Assembly: GCA_025267735.1 (NCBI GenBank)
Contig: CM046298.1
Location: forward strand, 27,411,866 to 27,475,865
Source of the DNA: Mactra quadrangularis
Taxonomy: Eukaryota > Mollusca > Bivalvia > Venerida > Mactridae
DNA length: 64,000 bases
Reading direction: 5' to 3'
In this document: positions 31,355 through 42,700 of the stretch, in pieces
Position numbering within the stretch: position 1 is the first letter of the stretch
How the letters are laid out: every line of letters begins with the position of its first letter
Notes under the pieces: model-generated
What the model was told of the DNA's origin: nothing
The model's database searches: none
Seen by the model: the letters and a program-made list of their open reading frames with translations, nothing else
Position numbers and translations under genes: made by a program

Positions 31355-32367
31355 TTAAATTTTTAAGATTATAGATTTTGACTGTTGACTTTTTTCAATT
31401 AGTAGCTACTGTATATGTTATGTAAATGTGTCTAAAATCAGATCTTTGTTTAAACAATGAGCACAGTCATACAGTGAAGTTTAGCTATGAAAATGTCATT
31501 TTCACTTGTGGCTGTACCTCTCATAAAAATAAATTTTCTTGGCTCACTCGGTGAAATAAAAATTGAATTTACAGCAAAATCAATGAATATCCTCTATTTT
31601 ATGCACCCTTGTATACATTCACTATCATTCCACTGTTCACCTTTAATCATTATCTGTAACAGTAATTTCATATTTTAACAAAAATATTTCACTAGCCATT
31701 CATGTCTGTTAAGTGTTTTTTTATTGTTAACTATTTTAGTGTCGGCCAATTATTCTCTGACTCAGTTCATTAATTCTCTATATTGGTTCATTGATTTTCT
31801 ATCTCACTTCATTTAATTGTTTTTTATTGTGTAATAAAGTATTCTTGTTATATAATGTAAAATAAAATTATTACTTCCTGGGACATGTTTTTTGTTTTGT
31901 TTTTCTTTCTGTAGTCTTTGATGATATAGATAAAAGTGGGATAATCAATAGCTCATAGTTAGTTTGTTATATTTATTGCTGAAAATTAGATTGATGATTT
32001 TTATTTCAACTTTGGCACGGATACATATGATACAAACAATGTTTTTCTGCTGGAAAAAAACATCAACATGAGTTCCAATTGAAATCTATATCTGTACAGG
32101 TAGAAATTTCTTCGAGATTTTTTATTCCTGCTATATCTGAGGACATCAGTCGATCTTCAGATAAAATGTCTGCAGAATTGCCAGAAATAAAATACCGGTA
32201 TAGATATTTTGAAGAAGCAAGATCCTGCTCCAAAAAAAAGTCTTCATTTTCTTTTAAAAGATGCAGAATTTGGTCCCCTCAGAAATATGCAGAAATGTAC
32301 AGTATGCATTGAACTTGTTATAATGTCATTGATGCTACATGTTCTAGTAACTTACATTTATCACTCC

Positions 32368-32553
32368 TCATCCTTCGAGTGACATACTATAGTGACTTTA
32401 TTAAACATCCTTCGAGTGGCATACTATAGTGACTTTATTAAACATCCTTCGAGTGGCATACTATAGTGACTTTATTAAACAGCCTTCGAGTGGCATACAA
32501 TAGTGACTTCATTAAACAGCCTTTGAGTGGCATACAATAGTTACTTCATTAAT
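32368..32553. repeat. 37-bp tandem repeat, 5 copies
   Basis: The unit includes tccttcgagtggcatacta and tagtgactttattaaac. Intergenic; identity falls off toward the right end. Confidence 0.9.
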
Positions 32554-32788
32554 TAAAATATATCAATAGTGCATATCCTTCTTAAATACATGTACAAAAC
32601 AAGAAAACAAACTAGCGTAGTGAATTTAACTTTTTTTTATTCCGTTTTAACATGATACATAATTATGTAACAAGAAATATGTATATCAATAATACAATTT
32701 TTATATTTAATAATATTAAACCTCACAAAATACATGTATATATACAGCATGATGAAGGTACATATGACAAGTACTACATATACATGTA

Positions 32789-33169
32789 CAGTTCCCACCT
32801 AAAGTTTGGAGACAAAAGAAATTACAACAATTCTTGAATTTTGATGATTATTTTTGTAAAATCATTTTTTTTAATATATTAAAGTATGGTTAGTGATGAA
32901 ATGAAAACCAATTTCATTAATGCAGCACATTTATAACATTCAGCATCTGACATACTAAAGCCTCCAAAAATATGTTGATTGATATTATTATCCATAACAT
33001 TGTTTTTATGCTATTTTTTTTAGTCTCAGTAATACATGTAAGTATAAAGATAACAAAAAATATAGCAAAACTAAAAAGCATTTTAAAATAAACAGTTATC
33101 AAATTTTAGATAAAAGCCATTCAGTAGGCATAGAAAATGAAAATGTCTCCAAACTTTTGGTGGGTACGG
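32789..33169. mobile_element. Tc1/mariner-type MITE, copy 1
   Basis: The ends cagttcccacctaaagtttg and caaacttttggtgggtacgg are inverted and flanked by TA on both sides. No transposase. Confidence 0.78.
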
Positions 33170-34874
33170 TATATATATACAGTAATATAAAAGTACATTA
33201 TTACTTGTACTAACAATAATAACAACAACAACATGATTGCTTCGTACGTATTCTCTCTCGTTTAAATGTATGATTATTATAAACTATATAGTGATATATA
33301 CAATGAGTTTTGTCATGCTATGATAGGGAACATTCCTTGCAACCATTTGTCAAAATAGATGGTAATTGCACAACAGAGCTTTAGAAAGGGTTCATAGTGG
33401 CACTTTTTTATAATGTCTTCATCAAAACTGAGCATAAAAGTAAGGAAATAGCACACTTTTTCACAAAATTTTCATCTTCACTTCAAAATGATTTTTTACA
33501 CATTATTTTAATTAATTTAAGTTTAATGAGGACCATATTGAAAATATGTTCACACCAAATATATCATCGACATTAATCTAAGTCCTTATAATATTAAGTA
33601 AGAAATGTAAAAATAACACTGGTAATGGACATTTTGAACAAAATTGTAAAAACTTCTTTATTAAATATTTATAAAGTTTTTACATTCTGTATGGGTAAAC
33701 ATAAAACATTTTATTTGGTGCAAATATTGAAACCCTTTAAAGAGCTTTAAAAGCATAAATTACAAAATTTTGACAAGGATTGTTTAATGAATGAAAATGA
33801 TGAAAAAGCAGGAATCAAGTAGGAAGGGATACTACTATTAGACTTTGAAATAAGTGTTTATCAGTGAATAAAAACTGACTGACAACTAAATGGTTACCAT
33901 TAAAAACTTTATTAAAAATTTTATGAGAATTTTTATTTTAATCAAATAGAACTTCAGCATTTTGTACTGAACTTTTAAGATAAGCATATCAGTACACACT
34001 ATTTTGTATTGGTAGCAGTGGTCTAGGGGTACGGCACTCACCAAGGGATCCATAGGTCCTAGGTTCAACCCCCACCAGGGCCCTTGTTTATACATGATAT
34101 CAGTCATTGTTCTGTATTTTCATACAGCAAGGTTAAATATATAGAAACTATACTGAAAAAAAATAGATTTATAATAAAAATCTTATTTAATACTACATAG
34201 CTTTGACCAATACTGATGTGATGACATTATTGGCTAAGCTCTAGGCAAACAACATGCACTACGGCATAAATTACATTTTCAACAATTTGTGATTTCTAAG
34301 ACAAAAACTTGTCTTTATGTAAAATCCTAATGCTAGAACTATTAGTTACAAATTACAGTAAAGTTCTGATCTAAAACCTCTAAGTCATACAAATCTTGCT
34401 TTTCTTGACTTCAAAAAGAAAACCTTCACTACCTCCTCTTTGAAGAGTCAGTAAACATGCCAATAAATTTAAAGATTAAAAATTGACTATAAAGAATCAA
34501 ATCTTCACTTAAATGACAAGCAAAGTCAAATAAATCACAACTCATCAGTAACTAATGACTAACAAAACAACAGAGTATAATTTCTGAGTATTTTCATATA
34601 ATACTCTTAACTTACAAGATAATACCATGTGATGATAAAACCATCTGAATTTTGTTTCATATCAACCAAACTTTTTGGTAGTATTTCCACAGCAAGCACT
34701 ATCCCTGCATTTGACATTGACCCACAAATTCACAAAGATACTGAGAATTCTGTAAAAAACTGATCAAAACGTCTGTGGCTGAGGGAATTTGTATAGCATG
34801 GAGCCAATGCAAGCTCCTGTGATTTGTCAAAATATTCACAACAGTTGATGTGAAACAGACTTTAGACATATCTA
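33170..34874. other. Intergenic, nothing recognised apart from a SINE head
   Basis: AT-rich, no coding exon or clear element. A tRNA-like SINE head with cagtggtctaggggtacgg lies at 34010-34085. Short frames here are chance. Confidence 0.5.
34010..34085 (+). mobile_element. tRNA-like SINE head fragment
   Basis: gtagcagtggtctaggggta and aggttcaacccccaccag resemble an A box and B box. Related to the head of 4652-4870; no clear body. Confidence 0.45.
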
Positions 34875-35250
34875 TAGTACCCACCAAAAGTTTGGAGACA
34901 TTTTCAGATTGTAGGCCTACTTAATAGCTTTTCTCAAAATTTGATAGCTGTTTATTTTGAAGTGCTGTGTAGTTTTGCTACATTTTTTGGTTATCATTAT
35001 AACTATAACTGAGACTACAAAAATAGCATACAAGCTATAGTATGGAAAATAATGACAATTAACATGGTTTCAGAGGCTTTAGGATGTCAGATGCTGAATA
35101 TTATAAATGTGTTGCATTCATAAAATAAGTTCTCATTTTATCATAAACCATACTTAAATATATTACAAAATAATGATTCTACAAAATTATCATCAAAATT
35201 CAAGAATTTGTAGCAAGTATTTTTTGTCTCCAAACTTTTGGTGGATACTG
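34875..35250. mobile_element. Tc1/mariner-type MITE, copy 2
   Basis: The ends tagtacccaccaaaagtttg and caaacttttggtggatactg are flanked by TA. The interior matches copy 1 in the opposite orientation. Confidence 0.78.
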
Positions 35251-35572
35251 TATGTACATGTACAATAGGTTTATAAAACATCATCATGGCATCAACTCCT
35301 CACATAGAACCTTCCTCGTGAAGGTATTCAACTAATATGAGATTCACAAGTGACATATCATACAATCTTTCATTATTTCTATATACTTTTATACAAACAG
35401 TTTATCATTAAACATGCTATACATGTACATGTACATTCTGTTATATATAGTGATGGGCAAATCAGTTCGAAATCACTGAAATCATTGATTCATAGATTCT
35501 AGTCAGAAGACAAATTCACTTTCTAGTATAACCAAACATTGACCCATTACTATTCTTACAGTTTAATAGAAC

Positions 35573-35944
35573 CATTTGGAACACCTCAACCTTTTATGAA
35601 TGAATAATCCTGGTAGGATTTGTGGGGGAGTCTACCCTGGTGGCTTGGGTTTTTACTACCAACGCGAGGCAAAGCACAGGGGGTTCACAAAACGGTTATG
35701 CAAAATAGTTCTTGTAGTATACACACAGATCTTAGTCAAAACATATTTCTACGTTAGATATTGAACCAAAAATTGTTCCGCGATATCACTGAACTGTGTT
35801 ATTTCAAATTTACGGACTAAAAAACGAAACATCACTTATCGCCTAAATGATCATGTATTTGTTTACTTTAACATCGGTAGTTCCAAAACAGTGCCTAAAT
35901 ATGTCCGAGGTTTTTCGTAGCAAATGGCTGAGGAATTCCAAATG
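35573..35944. mobile_element. TIR element, CATTYGGAAC family, second copy
   Basis: The ends catttggaacacctc and gaggaattccaaatg are inverted. The body matches 5551-5902 in reverse (cgcgaggcaaagcac, acacacagatctt). Confidence 0.72.
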
Positions 35945-36541
35945 AGTTGTAACCTTAACAAATAAGTTAGGTAATCTTAACATTCTTTTTCCCAACACAC
36001 TAATAAATAACTCATAGAAAAATCTAACATTTTCTGATAAATTTGACCTTGACCCAAGATTATATCTCAGGTGAAAATGTACTAGTTATATTATTACTTT
36101 AACAAAGAGTCTTATGTCTCAGGTCAACATTATCAGACTATAACAGATTAACTTTTAACCGACAATCTCTCAAAACCTCGACACCTCATACAAAACTTTC
36201 AAATGTTATATACATGAGTGGTAACAGTAATAAATGGAAGTAGAATGAATACGATTAAAATATATATAATGAAAGCAAAAATTCCCTATAGCAGTCGCTG
36301 TAGTTTTCACATTTATGATAAAAATAACAATGTTTAAGATGTACAAATAATACTTTTCATTCATTCTATTTCATATACTTCTTAGACTATTTCATATAAT
36401 TCTTAGACAATACTTTATCACTTGTACTCAAGCACAATTTTACAAAATTATAACACTTTTATTTATTGCAAAATATACATGTTCGTGGACCATATTGAAA
36501 ATTGGTTTTAGCCAAATATGTTATCCACATTAAATAAAGTC

Positions 36542-36580
<39 letters not shown>

Positions 36581-38954
36581 CATGCATTATGCATATAAAC
36601 GCATTTCTTTAACAATTTTTAAGTCACAAATACTTAATATTAGAAGAAAAATGACTTATATTAAGACTGCTCTGCTGTTAAGACCATGGATTTGTATGAT
36701 CTTAATAATAGAAGAGTACACAGTGTAAACAAAATAAAAGTGTCTTCCATTGTATAATCTGCAGTACACCACGGACAATTGATTAGGCGTTTGTTATAAT
36801 TCCATTCATGTCTATGGTCTTAGTAAATTATTCCCATTTATAAGTTATAAATATTTTATTTAAGCAAGTTTTCAATTATTCAAACCATTTATTTCTAATT
36901 CTATTCATAAAAATACATTTTTTAATGCAAAATACTGTTTGATGTACTAATATAATAATTTCAAGTCCTTAGTAAAAATATATAGCAATAACATCATAGA
37001 ATCTAATTCTCTCTAATCTCAGAACATTTTGTAACATCCCTCAATGAACTTAATCACTTAAATCTCTGAAAATTTATTGTTTAAGAATATTATGCTCATC
37101 CATTCACAGGAGCAGGTTAATTCAATTTGAATAACACAGAATGGTTAATGTTAACATTCTTATTGGGAGTTATATCACAACAAAAAACAATAATAGAATG
37201 TAAACAACACATGTTTAAATGATTACATTGTATATAATTATAAAAAATATTTAATGCTGATAAAAATCCATAAAACAACATCCCTTCAAAAAACATTAAA
37301 AACAACATTTTATATCTTGTAAAATAACAAGACTTAACGATACAAATACTGAACAATTGTAATGTATAGCTATAAAGCCATTTAATAGCAAGAAGTTGAT
37401 GATGCATGCATAATAGCAAAGGAACTTTAGGATACATGTATATATATTAAAGCACTAACTGTTAGTTTTTGGTGTGTTTTAGTCTCCTTTCAAACCATGT
37501 GAGACAAATGAGTCAGGCATAGTCCATTGGATTAATAAATTCAAAGATTTAAATCATCCATAAGGAGGAGTTGCTGCCTACCTTCTTTTAACGGGGCTAT
37601 ATCATCAATAGATGAGCTCAAACTAATATGCTCTGAACCTTGCCCAAAGGCATCCTGGCATATGGGCCAGCAAATACAAACATTCTAAGCAATAATCATT
37701 GAAAGTTCAGAGTGAGTTGAAAGCAGCAAACTTACGGCCCCTATAAGTTTGGTATATGACGTCATGACGTCAAAATATTGATGTTACGCTAAAATTCAGT
37801 CTTTATATAACAAGCCATCAAAATTTCATTCAAATCGGCTTTCATTTTTTTAGGAGGAAAGTGTTCAGGTACTTTAAAGAATGGCCTTAAGATTTGACTA
37901 AATACTTATACTAACATATTCAACTAAATCATTCTTTAAGTTCATACATACAACATACAAAACAACGACAGAATCATATCACCATAGTAATTACATGTAT
38001 ACAAATGTCATACACCTGAAGGAGCTTGATATTCTGTATCATACATGTACTTAGAATAAAAATTCATTCTTCTTTGTTATAAAAATATTTTACCCAGGGA
38101 TTTTTTTCAAAGTGTGATTCAGAACGTCAAGAAAAAAAAATTGTTGGTATTAATACACATATTTTAGTGTTTGTATAATGTTTTAAGTACATTAAGAGGT
38201 TTTAGCGCAAGACCTCTTTTTTATATTGAGTTGCGACCGTCTTTCGAATGGTGAAATGTCGTAAAACTTTGAGTAAACAAAAAGAAACATATTATGCGTT
38301 GGTAGAATTTTATATTCAATATACTATTCAGAATGTCAAGCTCCTGTGATACAACACACAAACAATGCCCAGCATCCTAGAATCACAGCCCTTTTTATAC
38401 AATATAACAAAATATGTACGAAGGGCAAGCAAAGGTCAAAGTTCTATACCAATTTTAGTAATACATGTACAATGTAAAACTGCTATCATCCAATTCACCA
38501 AAACATATGATGAAAATTATATGGTAACATTTTATGAAAAACAAAAATCTAACTCATCAACAGGCTTTTAGTCTTGCAATACTCAGCCTACCTTCTTGAA
38601 TAGTTATTACATAAACTGGTGAATAGTTTACATGAGTTAATCAGGGCAAGTTGAAAATAGACAAGGCTACATTTCATAATAAAAGCAACGGTTTCAATCA
38701 CAAAATAATCTTATACATGTAAAAAAAGCTCATTTCATTAATTCATCTCCAAATTCTACTAAGAGGCATGGATACCTTTATCAGTGCTTCTTATATTAGT
38801 TACATATCTTATATGATAAAATACCTTAAAGGTATACAGCATTCTACATAAATTGATAGACAAATATTAAACATTTTTTAAGAAGTTTTCTGCTTTGAAC
38901 TTATCAGAATTTCTGGCATAACACTTTTGTGAAAAGAACCCCAGAGCAGCAGGG
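35945..38954. other. Intergenic, no gene recognised
   Basis: AT-rich DNA with an ATT microsatellite at about 36541-36579 and two adjacent CRE-type octamers at 37757-37772. The - strand frame at 37117-37437 has no recognisable domain. The hexokinase 3' UTR should lie at the upper edge of the intergenic space (below 39621), but no single poly(A) signal stands out. Confidence 0.5.
36541..36579. repeat. (ATT)n microsatellite
   Basis: About 13 trinucleotide units. Confidence 0.9.
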
Positions 38955-39124
38955 TGTTCAGTAACGACTGTTAGCTAACGTTATGGGTACGAGACAGCTC
39001 AACCTGAAGACAACTCAACCCATGGAATAACTCAACCCGTAAGTAGGGGATTGAGTTGTCTCGGGTTGAGTTGTTCCGATCCTAACGTAAGGGTACGTTT
39101 TGGAACGTTCAGGGTAATTGAACA
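38955..39124. mobile_element. TIR element with GGTTGAGTTGTC repeats, copy 1
   Basis: The ends tgttcagtaacgactg and ggtaattgaaca are imperfect inverted copies. The interior contains repeated ggttgagttgt words in both orientations. A longer copy at 47270-47496 is in reverse orientation. Confidence 0.65.
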
Positions 39125-39621
39125 GGCTACAGAAATATTGTATATACAATTATATTTGAACACAAATATTGTAGACATCCAGGGAGGAACTGTCTTTGTT
39201 TTGTATATATGAGTAAAATCCAGTAGAACCATTTGCATGTTTTCATTATTGTTTGGGTTCACTTTGGCACAGACTTGTATTAGAGCCATGACTTTGGTGT
39301 AGAGGTTATTTAATAAAATAATATCGTTTGTTTGTTTGGGTTTTACGGCGCATCAACACAGAAAGGCTATATCGCGTCGAAGAATATACAATATCTCAAC
39401 AACCCGAAATGTTTAAGTTCACATAAGTCACACGACCAGCCCTAGCTCAGCATGAATCTCAATTCACAGTATGATTGTTTATAAGTCTAGATGAGAGTAA
39501 ACATCCAAGATTGAATATAGTTTAATCACACTGTTTGATGAAGCACATGTATGTACTGTATGGGTTACACACCACTAAATGCTAGAATGATGTATTATAC
39601 ATAGTGGGCGGGGGTGTCGGT

Positions 39622-39726
39622 TCAAACTGGACATTGGTTCTCTTTTATGTCTCTTAACCTCATTGCTACAGCCGCCACTAATGCAGCACCCTTTCCACTT
39701 CCATCATGAGATAGCTGTAACTTGAA
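39622..39726 (-). CDS. HK: Hexokinase exon h9 and stop
   Basis: Acceptor ttttcag; 34 codons then TGA at 39624-39622. [19 protein letters not shown] is the C-terminal ATP-site motif (usually [10 protein letters not shown]), followed by a short tail ending QCPV. Confidence 0.95.
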   Translation of the reverse strand, partial: FKLQLSHDGSGKGAALVAAVAMRLRDIKENQCPV

Positions 39727-42700
39727 CTGAAAATATAAAGTATGAAATTTACAGTAAAGTTCTGCCCAATCTCAGAAAACAGATATCGTCTATAAAAAGA
39801 TTTTAATTCTGTCCAAAATTATATTTTTAGGCAAAGGTCATGAATATTATAATGAGAAAAGTTCACCTGAATGTGACCCTCATAAGAAAACAGCAAGTTC
39901 TAAAATAGCGAGTTGGCGAGCTGAAAATTTTAGATCAGGTTTTAATCAGATTGAGTTCTGCTATAAAACCCATGTTGATTAATCCAAATTCATGCCATTT
40001 TTTTGAAGATTTTTAAGTCCCAAATGCCAAATTTATCATAATATATCAAGACCATTTTGCTCTAAGCCCATTACATGATGGTTCCAATATTGGAACTTTA
40101 CTGTATCCATTTTTGTGTTTGATTTCTTTTAGAATCAAGTACAACTTAATCGAAGCATGAGATTTTGTACTGGAGGTATTCAATGAACATGTTCTGGTGG
40201 AAAGCACCAATGATAAGCCAATCCTTCAATGAACTTATTTACATTAACAATAACTTTATTTCAACAGCATAATTTGTGGAAATTATTGTTTTACCAATTC
40301 ATATCTCAATGCATTGTAGAGCTATTAACAGCTATAAATACATAGACAATGAAAATATTACTATTCTGAGAGCCCAATGAGCAATTCTTAGTTTATTACA
40401 GTTCAAACATGAGCATAAGTAGAAAATAGTATTGATTTTGGATAAGTCATGCAATACCATTTCAATAACAATGTTTTTATATCTATATTTTGACGCCATA
40501 CTGTCAGGAATGTGAAAATTCTTTGGTTTATGAATTACAAAATGAAATATAAATTAAACCATTACAGTAATAGAAAGAATGCTATTAATAATTCAGAGAG
40601 TAAATATATAGTTAAGAGTTCTAAAGACTTTAAAAAATAAAAAGATATTTTTAAAAAAGTTCATCTTAAAGTAAGCCCTAAAAGTTGTATCAACAAAGCT
40701 ATACAGGATATTACAGTCCATACTTCCTAGGTTATACAAATATAATATCTACCCCAAAGTTTATAAACGAGTACAAAGACATAATAAATAAACTTATCTT
40801 TTCATTTTACTTTAAAGGCAGATAAGTACATGTTTTATATGTATTAAGTTTAACAAGAGGGTCCTGAGGACCCTGGACTGCTCACCTGAGAACTAGATGC
40901 TTAGGGCATCTGAAAAAAGCTTGTTTAACAGTTTCAGCTGATGAAAACAGTGATTCCTAGAGCTGGGCCAAATATGAACCCAGAAACATTTCTTATATAA
41001 CTCTATGTAAACCTTGTGACCCCCGGGGATGTGGACAATTTTGACCCCAGGGGCATAATTTGAACAAATTTTGTTAAGAACCTTCTAGTGATGCTACATA
41101 CTAAATATCAAGGCTCTAGGCCTTGAAATTTTTTAGAAAAAGATTTTTTTAGCATTTCCTTATATAACCTTGGCAGTCCTATTTTCAACTTCTGAATACA
41201 AAAAGCAGTAAATTCTGGATACTTAAAATGTAAACTTTCCTATCCAAAAGAGTGTCAGGACTTGTCGATTTACACTAATATAACACAATGTGTGAATAAA
41301 ACACTTACCTTTAAACCGTGATTAACTAACTCTTGTATTTTCAATGTCATCAAGTTATGAAATCTTGGATGAAATCTGTACAATGAACCATCCACGGCTA
41401 TCGTCATATTTGGTTTGTTGAGTTTGTTTATTAAAGTAGCTAAACCAGCTGACGAGATGAAAGCAGCACGAGCTGACACTAACGTACAAATATACTTGAC
41501 TATTTTACAATCTTCTGATGTATAGTTAGTTACACCAATCTCATCTAATACTTGTTTTGTATTTCTGAAGAATTCATCGTGATCACTGAAAGTACATTAA
41601 AATAAATGTACACAATATATTGGTAAAGTAGTATGTTTGTCAAAAGTTAAGAACTGTTTAGTGCACTTAAGAGCAGTGTTGCTTTTCACAAAAATTCTTA
41701 CGAAAAAAATCTTCCTAAGTCAGTTTCATATAATGAGCACTTCAAAGTTAGACGGATAATAAGCATAACTATATATGATATGATATTCAAAAGGTATACA
41801 CAATTCTATAATATTTAGAATTGATAAGCCAAAAAATGAGGGTATGTTTTGAATTGTTTTGAACTACACCAATTTTCAAAGATTCCAAAGTATGGAGTTT
41901 GAGAGAGGGGTCTTAAGACACCGCTTCTGAAATTTTCTTAACATTTAATAGATATCATAGTAAAGAAAATGGTATCAAAATAATATGTGAGAAGACCTTC
42001 CCCATCCTTGGTAACCAAGGGTATATGCAATCTCCGTAAACAGATATCCTGTAGAGCGTTGTCGTACAGGATCTCTAAGATTTCAATGGAGGGTCACTTC
42101 GAGACGACCTTTATGTCGACCAATCAATGCATAGCTTTCATCTAGACGAAACACTATTAATAACATTTTGATTTGGTAATTTCTATTTTTACACCAAGGT
42201 TTGCGAGGTGATTTAATAGCGGTATTATTCACAATCTGCAATTGGACGGCTCATTTCAAATTGTATTATGTAGTCGATGTAAACAAGTTACTTATTATAA
42301 CAACTTCCTCATGAATATTATGATGAGAAAAGGTCACCTGAACGTGACCCTTGTTTGAAAAAGGCCAGATCTAAATTAGCGAGTAGGCAAGCAAAAAATT
42401 TTAGATCAGGTTTTAATCAGATTGGGGTATTTGTGAACGGTGACCTTCCTCTATCACTACCATCATCACCTGCCATGTATACATACCTTTCAATTTCTGA
42501 TACATATTTAGTAAAGAATCTTCCACGATGAAATAATTCACAATCTCTATCAGCACTTTCAAATAATAAACCTTCCATAGATAAACGTTCTAATGCTAAA
42601 CGTACAATCTCTCCCATATACATTCCTGATATCATCTTTTCATAACTGAAATATAATAAAAATCATTCATATAACAGGGCTTGACATTAATTCATAAAGT

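Larger units (their letters stand above)
28999..31495 (+). repeat. Tandem segmental duplication
   Basis: Block A (28999-30764) and block B (30786-31495) share, in order, gtggtcaatata, a Helentron-like copy, ttaaatttttaagat followed by attttgactgttgac, then tgtatatgttatgtaaatg and agctatgaaaatg. Block B lacks the minisatellite and its flanks (29465-30660 of block A). Confidence 0.82.

Noticed and set aside
38192..38222. Hairpin plus T-run resembling a bacterial terminator
   Set aside because: aagaggttttagcgcaagacctctttttt has that look, but the genomic context is eukaryotic and no bacterial gene is nearby.
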